A DNA stretch of 64,000 nt from CAYFZR01 sp046760505 [NCBI: Candidatus Hydrothermarchaeota archaeon] (GCA_046760505.1 JBHIEG010000006.1:20924-84923), one strand, 5' to 3'; positions 43,251 through 52,641 are shown, counted from the first letter of the stretch. Notes: generated by a model from the letters alone, not told the origin. Numbers and translations: made by a program.

Positions 43251-44303
43251 ATGGAAGAAAAGGTGGAGAGATACAGTCTTTCTATAAATCCTTTTGGTTA
43301 TTTAGCAAGCGAGTCCTTGGATAACATCAAGGATATATGTGTTTATCAAGATGTTGATTACTCTTTGTTGGAGTTACTGGAAGAAGTAAAGAGCGGTGAG
43401 AGTAGAGTATTTAGTATAAACGGCCCTTTTGGGACAGGAAAGACGTTACGACTAAAATTTATTCTAGAAAACTATGATGATACTGGAATTTATACAAAGA
43501 TTCCGATAGGAGATTTTAAGTCTGTTATGGCGCATATTCTAAAAGAAATAAGGATTACAAAGGCAAAGCGCAGCTTCATTAAAAGGATACTCCGTAGATT
43601 TTACTCTTCAGTAGACCCTTCTGAAGTAGAGAAAGATCCCATAGAACTATCAAATATAATACTAGAGGAAGTAAGCGGGTGTGTTTTTCTAATAGATGAG
43701 TTAGAAAATATTTCTAAGATGAAAGATGATGAAATAGATAATTTTTTCCAGGTATTAAAAGAAATGGTAAGCAATATCCCTCCTAAAACCATGTTAGGTA
43801 TTTCATGCACGACTTCTGAATACTTTTTATTTAAAAATAAGTACTTCGCCTTCTTTCAGCGCATAGACAAAGAATTCTCACTTAAAGATCTAACAGATGA
43901 AGAAGCAATAGAACTGGTAAAAAAAAGATTGCAAACAAACAGAATTCTAAAAGATTTAGATCCATTGTATCCTTTTTCAGAGGGTGCAATAGCAGAGGCA
44001 AATAACTTAACATCTGGAAATCCAAGAAATCTTCTTAAATTACTGCAAGAAGCCTTAAGAGTTGGTATAAGGGATGAACTTCCAAATATAGAAGTCCCAG
44101 TAATAAGAGAAGTTTACAGCAAGGTTTTCGAGCCATACAAAACGAAATTGGAAATAGAACTTGAGAAAATAGAAAAGGAATTTCTTGAACTCTCCGCTAA
44201 ATACGATGCCGGAGAGATTGATTTTGAAGTTTATCAGTCAAAAATAAGAGATCTTGAGGTTAGACTGTTAAAAATAGAGAGGGAGGTAAAAGAGACAAAA
44301 TAA
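43251..44303 (+). CDS. AAA+ ATPase with C-terminal coiled coil
   Basis: A 350-residue AAA+ protein of the ExeA/Orc-like type. The N-terminus SINPFGYLASE is followed by Walker A NGPFGTGKT (near residue 57), Walker B CVFLIDELENIS and sensor-1-like LGISCTTSE, then a lid with SGNPRNLLKLLQEA. The last 60 residues (EIELEKIEKEFLELSAKY onward) are a coiled coil. It is not a replication initiator I can name. It starts the signalling island on the plus strand, divergent from the pilus operon, so it may link the two. Function unknown. Confidence 0.7.
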   Translation: MEEKVERYSLSINPFGYLASESLDNIKDICVYQDVDYSLLELLEEVKSGESRVFSINGPFGTGKTLRLKFILENYDDTGIYTKIPIGDFKSVMAHILKEIRITKAKRSFIKRILRRFYSSVDPSEVEKDPIELSNIILEEVSGCVFLIDELENISKMKDDEIDNFFQVLKEMVSNIPPKTMLGISCTTSEYFLFKNKYFAFFQRIDKEFSLKDLTDEEAIELVKKRLQTNRILKDLDPLYPFSEGAIAEANNLTSGNPRNLLKLLQEALRVGIRDELPNIEVPVIREVYSKVFEPYKTKLEIELEKIEKEFLELSAKYDAGEIDFEVYQSKIRDLEVRLLKIEREVKETK

Positions 44304-44305
44304 AT

Positions 44306-44650
44306 TCATTCATACTCGATACTTTTGCTTTCCTTTATGAGTTCATACCAGTTTTTTAGCAGGACTATGAAAAGTATAATGAAGATGGATTCGCTCAGTT
44401 CGTATAGATAATAAGTCTCGAAGTGAAATAATTCTTTGAATGTGCCTATCGTTTCATGTAAGACGAAGATGACACCTATGAGAAAGATATATGACCATGT
44501 TTTACTCAAAAAACCTGCCTTTAAAAATGCCTTTGCCTTGAGCATATCAGGATCTAGGCTCTCAGATTCTTTTCTTATTATTACCAATATCGCTAAAACG
44601 ACCAAACCTATGATGAAATTTATGATTTCCAATATCGCTTCTGCATGCAT
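44306..44650 (-). CDS. Small membrane protein of the KaiC island
   Basis: A 114-residue protein with three predicted membrane helices (IINFIIGLVVLAILVII; TWSYIFLIGVIFVLH; FIILFIVLLKNW), a charged loop after the first, and a short charged tail. It has no enzymatic motif. It is convergent with the AAA+ gene, two bases apart. Similar small membrane proteins occur near sensor kinases and KaiC proteins in archaea, but I cannot name the family. A TATA-like TTTATTATAA lies near 44715-44726. Confidence 0.55.
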   Translation of the reverse strand: MHAEAILEIINFIIGLVVLAILVIIRKESESLDPDMLKAKAFLKAGFLSKTWSYIFLIGVIFVLHETIGTFKELFHFETYYLYELSESIFIILFIVLLKNWYELIKESKSIEYE

Positions 44651-44950
44651 CTTTTACCCGCGTCTTCATGTTATTTGTTCAAATTATCACTCACTTTTAA
44701 ATCATCACTCGATTGTTTATAATAAATTTTGAAATATTTATAGTATTATGATCGATGAAATCGTAATTTTTGCCAAAAAAGAAATATTTATGTGAATTCT
44801 ATCAATTCTCATCCTTCGATCACTGAGAAGTAAACATGGTATCGTATTCTTCTCTAGCGCGTAAACATGAACTTCAGCGAGATACAAAACCCCTGCATTG
44901 ATTTCTGCTTACCAAATGAAAAAATTTTGATGCTTAATTATCCTATTTAA
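44651..44950. other. Intergenic region in the KaiC island
   Basis: A 300-base AT-rich gap. GAAATATTTAT occurs twice (around 44731 and 44781), resembling promoter elements seen elsewhere in the island, and ATCACTC occurs twice near 44686-44710. The leftward promoter of the small membrane protein should lie here. I see no credible ORF or RNA gene. Confidence 0.4.
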
Positions 44951-45319
44951 TTACCCTATTATTCTTTTTATCTTTTCCGCAGCCTTAGACATCTCGACAA
45001 GAATTAAACCCAATCCTGCGTCAGGACCTGTCATTACGACAAGTAGAGCCTTTGGACCTGCCCCGGTAGATATCACCTTTGTCTCTGGAGACTCTATTAA
45101 TATGCGCTCTGGTACACCTTTCTTTAACTCGCTAATGGCTGTTTCTGCAGCTCCGGTCATTGTGGCAGTCATAGCAGCGAAAGTTCCTTTTTCAATGCCC
45201 TCTGGTATATCTGATGCCATCAATAAGCCATCTCTAGTAACTACTGCAGAGGCCTCGATATCTCCGACTTTTTTAAGTTCCTTGAGAATCACTTCTAGAT
45301 CTTCCTTTAGAGTAGACAC
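44951..45319 (-). CDS. Roadblock/LC7 domain protein
   Basis: A protein of about 122 residues that is a single Roadblock/LC7 (MglB-like, COG2018) domain. Typical features are LKEDLEVILKELKKVGDI, ASAVVTRDGLLMASDIP, the central helix FAAMTATMTGAAETAISEL and the paired strands ILIESPETKVI and LLVVMTGPDAGLGLI. Such proteins act as GTPase-activating partners of MglA- or CvnD-type small GTPases. It overlaps the KaiC-GTPase fusion gene by 47 bases, strongly suggesting a functional pair. The start is probably the GTG at 45319 (GAGGG upstream); TTG 45346 and GTG 45328 are other options. Confidence 0.9.
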   Translation of the reverse strand: MSTLKEDLEVILKELKKVGDIEASAVVTRDGLLMASDIPEGIEKGTFAAMTATMTGAAETAISELKKGVPERILIESPETKVISTGAGPKALLVVMTGPDAGLGLILVEMSKAAEKIKRIIG

Positions 45320-46487
45320 CCCACTCACCCTCGAATATGAGATCAATTAGTATTTCGAAAGCATTTATAACTTTATCGCTTTTAGTTGCAACACATGGAA
45401 CTAAAGGCACTTCTTCGCTGATTTTCATGATTTTTCTTATTTCTTCGACATCTAATGCGTCAGCAAGGTCCTGTTTATTAGCAACTATAACGAGAGGCAG
45501 TCCATGGGTTTTTGTGATTTCTATCATGTGTTTAGCCCTCTTAAAAGTTTCTGGCTTGCTAGAATCAATAACCAAGAAAACTCCAATGGTTTCTCCTGCT
45601 ATCCGTCTCAATATAGGGTCAAATCTCTCCTGACCCGGAGTACCGAATATATCAGCAGTATATCCCTTATGATCTACATATCCGTGATCTAATGCCACTG
45701 TAGTGCCCAGTCTATCTACGGAAACCGCCTTTTTGGAGATTGTATGGATGAATGTACTCTTCCCCGCGTTGTACGGTCCAGTTACAAGAATCTTTGGAAT
45801 GTAAGCCTTTACTCCACCTGGGCGCAAAACCTTGAACAGTATAGATTTTTCCCTTATCTCGCACCATTTCACATTCGTTACAGCATAATATTGTCCGATA
45901 ATGACTCTTTGCGCAATGCCACCAACGGAAACAACCGCATCGAAGGTTGTAAGCAATTTATCAAATACAAAACTCTCATATGGCCATCTTGTAAAGTTGA
46001 AAACACCATAATCGTCTTTCAACATTATTCTCTTTGTAAGATACTCGATAAATTCTAACGTTTTTCTTTCTCCACAGAGATCCATCACACTAGAAAGAGA
46101 TCCAAAAGTTATTATGCTTCCATCTCCAAGATCATCGCATGCCTTTTCCAAAACTCTCTTATAACATTCGATATTTTCAGGATCTTCTACATGGTATTCA
46201 CTCTCAGGTCTTAAACCAACCAAATTAGAATAACCATCTATAAATATCAAATTCTCAAATCTTTCAACATCCCAACCATATTCCAAAAACTCTTTTTTTA
46301 CCGTATTTGGAGGACCAGTGGTAGTTAAGTAAATACCCTTCATTCCTTGTTCAAGATTTGAGGCGAAGGTCTGCATACCGAATACGTCGCCTATTACTCC
46401 GGGCTCTATAAGGTAGAGTAGGCTTTTTCCTGCGGGTATTCCTCCTCCCAATAACTCATCTAGTCTTGGTATGTTTGTGGTGATCAT
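45273..46487 (-). CDS. KaiC-like domain fused to Ras-like small GTPase
   Basis: A 404-residue fusion. Residues 1-215 form a KaiC/GvpD-like RecA domain opening IPRLDELLGGGIPAGK, but the Walker A is lost (EPGVIGDVFGMQ instead of GxxxxGKT). Residues about 228-390 form a small GTPase of the CvnD/COG2229 or MglA type: G1 GPYNAGKST (237-245), the switch I Thr in GTTVALD, G3 DIFGTPGQERF (279-289), G4 NKQD (337-340) and a G5-like VATKSD. The GTPase looks intact. It overlaps the Roadblock gene downstream. The degenerate RecA part may be a binding platform. This architecture is not one I know to be described. Confidence 0.9.
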   Translation of the reverse strand: MITTNIPRLDELLGGGIPAGKSLLYLIEPGVIGDVFGMQTFASNLEQGMKGIYLTTTGPPNTVKKEFLEYGWDVERFENLIFIDGYSNLVGLRPESEYHVEDPENIECYKRVLEKACDDLGDGSIITFGSLSSVMDLCGERKTLEFIEYLTKRIMLKDDYGVFNFTRWPYESFVFDKLLTTFDAVVSVGGIAQRVIIGQYYAVTNVKWCEIREKSILFKVLRPGGVKAYIPKILVTGPYNAGKSTFIHTISKKAVSVDRLGTTVALDHGYVDHKGYTADIFGTPGQERFDPILRRIAGETIGVFLVIDSSKPETFKRAKHMIEITKTHGLPLVIVANKQDLADALDVEEIRKIMKISEEVPLVPCVATKSDKVINAFEILIDLIFEGEWGVYSKGRSRSDSQGT

Positions 46488-46683
46488 TTTATCTCTTGAA
46501 GCTTATTTGTGCAGATCATTATAAGTGAGTTTTCATTTTGAAATTAAAGCGTGTTCTTTGAGTATTTATGTTTGAGAAATCTCATTTATAACCATACAAA
46601 TTAGTTACGCATTTGGTAAAATTTTTTACACGATTTTATCAAAAACCAAACTCTCTCAAAGAATGGAAAATCTTAATCTTAAG

Positions 46684-47373
46684 TCAAATCACTTTGATCA
46701 TTGAGGTTTCTATGCGATATCTAAATTTATCATTTACGAATCCCTTTAATAACAATTCTTCGCCTTTAAAATGCATTAATCCCTGCATGAGTTGCTGTAT
46801 AGCGTTTACTTCCTCTGGCTTGTGTATGCTTTCGTTCATGACGAAGAAGCATATTCCACCAACCGCCTTTATTCTTCCCGTGAAAACGTGTAGAAAACGA
46901 AATACTGGTTTGATGCTTGAGTACATGAGAAGCGTGGATACCGAGTCTAACACTACTCTTATTCTCTTTATCCCAGACTTGCGCCATAGATCTTCAATAT
47001 GATTGGACGTGCTAGCCAAAATCATCCCTAAATCAAGAGGTCCCGATACACAAGAGACATTTTCTATATCTCTGGGACAATTCTCATCAAATGTTAACGA
47101 ATAACAATCAACTATTCTCAAGTTTTCTAGTGAGGAGGAAAACCTGCTTATTTCTTCAACTACCTTCTTCGCGGTATCATTAGTTGATATGTAGATGACT
47201 CCTTCATTATTTTTAAGCGATGATCCGCAACATTGGTGACAGAATAGTTTGTGTCCTGAATATGCGTCTCCCAGGACCATTATCATGCATTCTGGCTTTA
47301 TTTTGACATCTATCCCCTCTAATCCAATGGAATATTCTTCATCTTTCATACCAATCTTACCTTTAATATTCAC
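46684..47373 (-). CDS. Degenerate KaiC-like protein (Walker A His variant)
   Basis: A 229-residue RecA/KaiC-superfamily protein. The Walker A position reads GDAYSGHKLF, with His at the Lys position, so ATP hydrolysis is doubtful. Walker B-like VVLDSVSTLLMY and later strands (VGGICFFVMNE) are present. The KaiC Glu pair is not seen. It lies on the same strand upstream of the KaiC-GTPase gene by 196 bases. It may bind nucleotide without hydrolysing it or act as a partner subunit. Confidence 0.75.
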   Translation of the reverse strand: MNIKGKIGMKDEEYSIGLEGIDVKIKPECMIMVLGDAYSGHKLFCHQCCGSSLKNNEGVIYISTNDTAKKVVEEISRFSSSLENLRIVDCYSLTFDENCPRDIENVSCVSGPLDLGMILASTSNHIEDLWRKSGIKRIRVVLDSVSTLLMYSSIKPVFRFLHVFTGRIKAVGGICFFVMNESIHKPEEVNAIQQLMQGLMHFKGEELLLKGFVNDKFRYRIETSMIKVI

Positions 47374-47639
47374 TTAAAAATTTAAATCTTACGCAAAGAC
47401 GGTAAAAGTTCTTATTAACCTCTTGAGTCTCAATTTTTATGCAACTATAGCAGGTATATGTGCTTTCTTGCTACGGAGAACCGCAAATTTAGACTAGTCA
47501 TACTCTTTTTAAGAAATTTGGCAAGATTTCGATCACTTGCTTTATTTGAAGCTTAGATATTTATATTTTGAACAATCAAGGAACAAAAAATGTCAGTAGC
47601 CTAGGAAAATTTATTAAATAAAGTCAACAATTAGAGAAT

Positions 47640-49109
47640 ATGGTGAGTAAAAACAATCTAATTAAGCTGTTGGTCATATCAGTTGTTTTAGTTAACATTA
47701 CCGTAATTAGCGGTTGTGTTAAAGAAAAACCACCAACTGAAGAAGTCGTTGGGGAAAAACCCGCGGAAGAATTGTTAGAGGAAAAACCTAAAGAAGAAAT
47801 AACGCCTCCAACCACTCCTGTTCCGGAAACTCCTTCTGCTCCTGCACCTGCTCCATCGCCTAAAACAACTGCTCCTCCTGTAAAGAAAGGTCCTGAACCT
47901 CTCGAAATACCCTTCGAGGCATCACACTTCGGATTTATGCACCCAGAGAGGTCTTTATCTGAGGCAGCGGAGTTGAAAGTACACTGGGCAAGACCTCATC
48001 CAGGACCCTTTCTCTGGGATTCGATTGAGCCTGAAAAAGGTAGATTCGATTTTTCTTCTCCGGATAGAGAGGTGAGACTTCTCCAAGAATACGATTTCAC
48101 AATGATAGCCACAATCTGGCCCTATGCCGATTGGGATCAAGAGAGTTGTAGGAAAAGACTTTCATTTGAAAAAATCAGAGAGTTCAGGGAACTTGGCTAC
48201 TATCGTCAGATGCCCTGTGATATGGAAGCCTACAAGAATTTTGTAAAAACCGTAGTGGAGCGCTACGATGGCGATGGCATTGACGACATGCCGGGACTGA
48301 AGTATCCTGTGAAATACTGGGAAGTGATTAATGAACCGTCAATGAAAGAAGATTTGGTTTTCTTCTATGGCTCTCCAGAAGAGTACTTTGAAGTCTTGAA
48401 GGCGACCTACGAAGCAGTAAAAGAGGCAGATCCAGAAGCAAAAGTTCTTAACGGTGGAATCGCAGGCTTCGACTACGAGTCCAGAAATTTCTGGCAGAAG
48501 GTCATTGACCTCGGGGGGGCTAAATACTTTGATATATTCAACCATCATTCCATCAGCGGACCTGAAGATCTCCATGTCCCAGAGGCAAAGAGTTTCATGA
48601 GAAAAAACAATATAAGAAAGCCCCACTGGATACCTGAGGTAGAATTCAGTGCTTGGGGTCTTAAGAGGGAGAGGCTCACTCCTGAAGAATGGGCGAATGT
48701 AATCGTAAGGTCTTACATTTATTCCTTTGGCGAGGGAGTAGATAAGCTCTTCTATGTTGGGCTGGACGAAAGTCCAGGAGATCCTGAGAGCTGGTTATTA
48801 TACACTGAATCAGAAAAGAAACCCCATAGAGCAAAAGAGGGTCCAAAGAAAAGACAAGCCACCTTCTACGCGTTTAAGACCATGGTAGAAAAGATCGACT
48901 ATTTTACTGCGGTTAGAAAACTCGGGAAAGGGAAATACAAATTTACTGTAAAAGGAAAGCCAGTTTATGTTCTCTGGGCTCCGGGACCGGTACCTGCTGA
49001 GATAACTGGAACCGTCCTCGTAACAAACATTAGGGGTTATACCAGAAAAATTGATGCAACGAGCATAACACTAACAGAAAGCCCAATTTTTGTTGAGCCT
49101 CTCCATTGA
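47640..49109 (+). CDS. Glycoside hydrolase-like lipoprotein (GH-A clan)
   Basis: A 489-residue exported protein. A signal peptide ends in the lipobox VISGC (Cys26), then a Pro/Glu/Thr-rich linker (residues 30-88) and a TIM barrel from about residue 90. YWEVINEPS (Glu232) is the acid/base motif of clan GH-A and WIPEVEF (Glu333 or Glu335) should supply the nucleophile. The family is GH39/GH5-like, but the substrate is unknown. A C-terminal beta domain follows. It is inserted among the KaiC genes and transcribed in the opposite direction to its neighbours. Likely acts on cell-surface or environmental polysaccharide. Confidence 0.8.
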   Translation: MVSKNNLIKLLVISVVLVNITVISGCVKEKPPTEEVVGEKPAEELLEEKPKEEITPPTTPVPETPSAPAPAPSPKTTAPPVKKGPEPLEIPFEASHFGFMHPERSLSEAAELKVHWARPHPGPFLWDSIEPEKGRFDFSSPDREVRLLQEYDFTMIATIWPYADWDQESCRKRLSFEKIREFRELGYYRQMPCDMEAYKNFVKTVVERYDGDGIDDMPGLKYPVKYWEVINEPSMKEDLVFFYGSPEEYFEVLKATYEAVKEADPEAKVLNGGIAGFDYESRNFWQKVIDLGGAKYFDIFNHHSISGPEDLHVPEAKSFMRKNNIRKPHWIPEVEFSAWGLKRERLTPEEWANVIVRSYIYSFGEGVDKLFYVGLDESPGDPESWLLYTESEKKPHRAKEGPKKRQATFYAFKTMVEKIDYFTAVRKLGKGKYKFTVKGKPVYVLWAPGPVPAEITGTVLVTNIRGYTRKIDATSITLTESPIFVEPLH

Positions 49110-49121
49110 AATTATCACTAT

Positions 49122-49859
49122 CTACTCTGCGTACTCCCCCTTAGGGTATACCACAAGACCTCGAGAAGTTATTTCTAGAGGATATCTTCTCATTCCATGC
49201 CTAGCTTCTCTCATTTTTCGAATCACAATACTTCTTCTCAGTTGTCCACCGCTCTCGGTTAGATACAGGAGTATTAAACCTCTCGTTATGAATTCTTCGA
49301 CTCCATATCTGCTCAATCTTCCCGTTCCTTCGATGGATTCGGATGTTAAAATTGAAGTGCAGTTGCTTTCAAGAAGTATGGTTGTAAATTTGTGGATTGC
49401 TCTTCTTATTTCTGCTTCGCTCTTCAACTGTAGACCTAAAGCAGGAATAGAGTCTATTGCAATTCTTTTTGCTCCAATTTCTTCTATTGTTTCGTAAATT
49501 TTAACCGCAAGTGCATCCAAATCGAATCCAGCTGGGGTAACTACTCTCTCTCTCGTGGGTATTCCGGCTCTTGCTAGAGAAGCATCAATAATAACAAATT
49601 TACCGTCTTCCTCTAATTTTTTAACGTCCCATCCGAATACCTGCATTTCCCTTCTTACATCATCAGGCCTCTCTTCAAGAGATACATATATACTTGGCTC
49701 ATTAAACTTAGATGCACCGGCATATAAAAACTGGAAGCAAAATAGGGTCTTTCCCGTACCTGGACCACCTGAAACTAATACAACCGTATTTCTCGGGAAA
49801 CCGCCATCCAATATCTCATCCAATCCCGGAATGCCTGATTTGACTCTATCTTCTCTCAA
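49122..49859 (-). CDS. KaiC-like RecA-family ATPase, intact Walker A
   Basis: A 245-residue single-domain KaiC protein. The sequence opens SGIPGLDEILDGGFPRN, with Walker A GGPGTGKTLF, the Glu pair in VSLEERPDDV, Walker B RIAIDSIPALGL and the ending RGLVVYPKGEYAE. All elements needed for ATP binding and hydrolysis are present, making it the best candidate for an active single-domain KaiC here. It is convergent with the glycoside hydrolase gene and 86 bases from the next KaiC gene. Role unknown; archaeal KaiC proteins are linked to signalling and motility. Confidence 0.9.
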   Translation of the reverse strand: MREDRVKSGIPGLDEILDGGFPRNTVVLVSGGPGTGKTLFCFQFLYAGASKFNEPSIYVSLEERPDDVRREMQVFGWDVKKLEEDGKFVIIDASLARAGIPTRERVVTPAGFDLDALAVKIYETIEEIGAKRIAIDSIPALGLQLKSEAEIRRAIHKFTTILLESNCTSILTSESIEGTGRLSRYGVEEFITRGLILLYLTESGGQLRRSIVIRKMREARHGMRRYPLEITSRGLVVYPKGEYAE

Positions 49860-49945
49860 ACCTTAACACCGAATTATTGTTTAATGTTTATATTTGTTCT
49901 TTGATGTTTATAATTCTTATTTTGATAAATTTTGGCTTACCTAAA

Positions 49946-50701
49946 CTACACTATTCTTGTGGCAGTATCTAATACAATACCCTTCTGGGTTATTCGATAG
50001 GGTACAATTTTGCTGCTCGGAACTATATGTAACATATTGGTTATGCATATACTTCTCTCAAGTTCATTGCCTCTCTCACGAACCCTTAATTCTATTATTC
50101 CATCTGAGACGTGCTCTATCGTACTCAATGTAGATTCATCATGCATTCCTTTTTCCAGTGATACGAGATAAACGCACTTGTATATTCTCACAAATGCCTT
50201 TATCCCTTCCAAAACCTCTTTTACCTCTTTCAATGAGTGCAGCCAGAGAATGTCAGAGAGGGAATCTATCACACCAATATGACTTCCCTTGGATGCGAGT
50301 TCATCATTCTCTAGAACCCCCAATCTCAGCATGTTTAAGATGCTTGTATCCCAGGATCTGGATACAGAACTCAAAGAAGGTGTTTTTTTGTGAGTTTCTC
50401 CAAGAACCCATTTTATTCTTGAAGAAAAAACATCTATGAATGTCAGATTGCCGGACTTTTCAAATTCTTCAACTTCCCATCCAAACCTACTCATGTTAGA
50501 TTTGATATCCTCTGAGGAACACCAAGTGACAAAATATATTCCTGATCCTCCTTGGGAGAGAGCGTTATAGAGAAACTGTTGACATATGATGGAATGACCG
50601 GTACCTGGATTACCAACTAGGAGAATAAGACTACCCTTGGGATATCCTCCTTCTAGAAGCTCATTTAACCCTGAAATTCCTGTATCTACGATATCAGTCA
50701 T
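49946..50701 (-). CDS. KaiC-like protein with Walker A His variant
   Basis: A 251-residue KaiC-like protein opening TGISGLNELLEGGYPKGS. The Walker A reads GNPGTGHSII, with His replacing the catalytic Lys. Walker B-like IGVIDSLSDILWL is present, but the Glu pair region (TWCSSEDIKS) is altered. ATP hydrolysis is therefore uncertain. It ends with ITQKGIVLDTATRIV. The gene is upstream of the intact KaiC gene on the same strand and divergent from the GvpD-like gene, with which it shares a 143-base promoter region. Confidence 0.82.
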   Translation of the reverse strand: MTDIVDTGISGLNELLEGGYPKGSLILLVGNPGTGHSIICQQFLYNALSQGGSGIYFVTWCSSEDIKSNMSRFGWEVEEFEKSGNLTFIDVFSSRIKWVLGETHKKTPSLSSVSRSWDTSILNMLRLGVLENDELASKGSHIGVIDSLSDILWLHSLKEVKEVLEGIKAFVRIYKCVYLVSLEKGMHDESTLSTIEHVSDGIIELRVRERGNELERSICITNMLHIVPSSKIVPYRITQKGIVLDTATRIV

Positions 50702-50844
50702 TTCTACAATTTTTACTATTAAACTCTCTGGTATAAAAATCTTCTATAGCGAGAATTCTGCAAAATTGTATAGGAAATATTTATGTTGTTGATTTTTTAT
50801 AGTTACGATGTCATTATACATTATACTAATAAGGAGGAGAAAAA

Positions 50845-52248
50845 ATGGCAAACATCCCTCAAGAGATAGTGAATATGTTAAACCTCTTGAGAGGATCCTC
50901 TCTAATGGTTAAGGGCGCTCCAGGAACTGGAAAGACCATATTCTCGCTCGAACTTCTGAAAGAACTCGGCGAGAACTACAGTGGAATATATGTCTCAACC
51001 CGAGTTCAACCAAGAGACCTGTATATAATGTTTCCTTGGTTAAATGGTGTTGTTTTTGAAGAAAATATAATAGATGCTTCCTGTTCTTTTGTATCCAAAT
51101 CTCAAGAATTAAATAAGGTTATACGCTATAGTAGCCAGCCTGATTTTGTTAAAGCAACATATGAAAAGATAGACGGACTTAAAAAACCAGCGTTATTAGT
51201 GATTGATAGTTGGGATGCAGTTTTCAGTGTGGTAAGAGAATCGAACGAAGAAGAACTCGCCAGAACAATGATAGACCTAGCAAAAGAGACCGAGACGAAT
51301 CTAATTATGGTCGTAGAAAAAGAAAAAAAGACAGGGTTAGATCACTTGGTAGACGGTATCGTATTATTAAAATGGGAAGAAAAAGATGGGGAGTGGTATA
51401 GAGAGATCTATCTAGATAAGTTGAGAGGAACTGAAATTCTCCAGCACAAATATCTTTTCACACTGAATGGAGGTAGATTCAGGCATTTTGAACCATTTAA
51501 ACGAAAATTTCCAAGAACTAGAAGAAAGTTTAAACCCATCATAGACTCGAGATCGCATTTCTCGTCTGGAAATAGATATTTAGACGAGATACTGGGTGGA
51601 GGCTTTCCAAGGGGAAGTTATGTTTTTCTTGAGACTGGAGAAAACGTGGATTACTATGCATTCGCGAATATTATCAACCTAACAGTTGCCAATTTTATTA
51701 CTCAGGGCAGAGGAGTGTTAGGAATTCCTAGGGTAGGAACAAGTCCGGGAATGATCAAGTATTTTGCACACCTCTTTGGTTTTGAAGATGGACTAAAAAG
51801 CCTTTTGAGGATGGTTAGGGAAGAAGATTCGTCAGGCAAAGAAACAGAAGATTTTGTTCTTCCCTATACTACTGAAACTCTGAAAGAAGATTTCAGGAAA
51901 ATTGATTCTGAAATTAGAAGATTGAGAGAGGAAACAGGGGAACCGGTGCTAAAAATAGTGGCTTATGATCACATGGAGTCTCTCTTTGGAGTGAAAGCAT
52001 TGCCAGAAATGATAAGTCTCGAAGCTCAAGAGATAGCGGACAGTAACGCATTAGCAATTGCTACCGGAACCCACAGCACGCCAGAAACCAATAAAAAACT
52101 TGCTGATACCGCTAATATCCATTTAAAAATTATAGAGTTAAATGGAGCCATGGTTCTTTTTGGATTAAAACCAAAAACAGGATTGTACAATATTGAGATT
52201 GATATTTCAAAAGGCTATCCAGATATAGTACTGACTCCGATCAGATGA
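50845..52248 (+). CDS. GvpD-like tandem KaiC-domain protein
   Basis: A 467-residue protein with two RecA/KaiC-like domains. The first (residues 1-210) has Walker A KGAPGTGKTIFS and Walker B ALLVIDSWDAVF. A basic linker (FKRKFPRTRRKFKP) follows. The second (from about residue 235, RYLDEILGGGFPRGS) lacks a P-loop (LETGENVDYYA). This order and the basic region resemble GvpD, the archaeal regulator that acts with GvpE, but there are no gas vesicle genes here. It starts with ATG after AAGGAGGAG and is followed in 4 bases by a receiver protein, so the two and the kinase form an operon. Confidence 0.82.
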   Translation: MANIPQEIVNMLNLLRGSSLMVKGAPGTGKTIFSLELLKELGENYSGIYVSTRVQPRDLYIMFPWLNGVVFEENIIDASCSFVSKSQELNKVIRYSSQPDFVKATYEKIDGLKKPALLVIDSWDAVFSVVRESNEEELARTMIDLAKETETNLIMVVEKEKKTGLDHLVDGIVLLKWEEKDGEWYREIYLDKLRGTEILQHKYLFTLNGGRFRHFEPFKRKFPRTRRKFKPIIDSRSHFSSGNRYLDEILGGGFPRGSYVFLETGENVDYYAFANIINLTVANFITQGRGVLGIPRVGTSPGMIKYFAHLFGFEDGLKSLLRMVREEDSSGKETEDFVLPYTTETLKEDFRKIDSEIRRLREETGEPVLKIVAYDHMESLFGVKALPEMISLEAQEIADSNALAIATGTHSTPETNKKLADTANIHLKIIELNGAMVLFGLKPKTGLYNIEIDISKGYPDIVLTPIR

Positions 52249-52252
52249 TCAC

Positions 52253-52636
52253 ATGGCTAAAAAAATACTACTTGTGGATGATGCCGAATTTATGCGCGAA
52301 ATGCTTGAGGAAATGTTGGATCCATCAGAGTACGAGATCATAGAGCATGTAACAACCGGAAGAGAGGCTATAAATACGTACAGAAAATTAATGGAGGAAG
52401 GAAATAGACCGGATATAGTTGCCATAGACATCGTTTTGCCTGAGATAGATGGTATTACAGTTATAAGGGAAATAAAAAAATTAGATCCCAATGCAAAAAT
52501 TTTTGTAATCAGTGCATTGAGCGCTCCTGGTCCAATAAATGAGTCTATTGAGGCTGGAGCCTCAGATTATATCATCAAGCCTTTTACAACTAAGAAATTA
52601 ATCAAAACACTAGAAAATCTGCTGAAAGAGAGGTAA
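52253..52636 (+). CDS. CheY-like response regulator receiver
   Basis: A 127-residue single-domain receiver. The acidic pair is LLVDDAEF (Asp9, Asp10), the phosphoacceptor is Asp59 in VAIDIVLPEIDG, the conserved Ser/Thr is in VISALS and Lys in YIIKPF. With no output domain, it must act by protein contact, perhaps with the GvpD-like protein, the KaiC proteins or the pilus. It lies between the GvpD-like gene (4 bases) and the kinase (5 bases), a clear operon. Confidence 0.95.
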   Translation: MAKKILLVDDAEFMREMLEEMLDPSEYEIIEHVTTGREAINTYRKLMEEGNRPDIVAIDIVLPEIDGITVIREIKKLDPNAKIFVISALSAPGPINESIEAGASDYIIKPFTTKKLIKTLENLLKER

Positions 52637-52641
52637 CCGGG

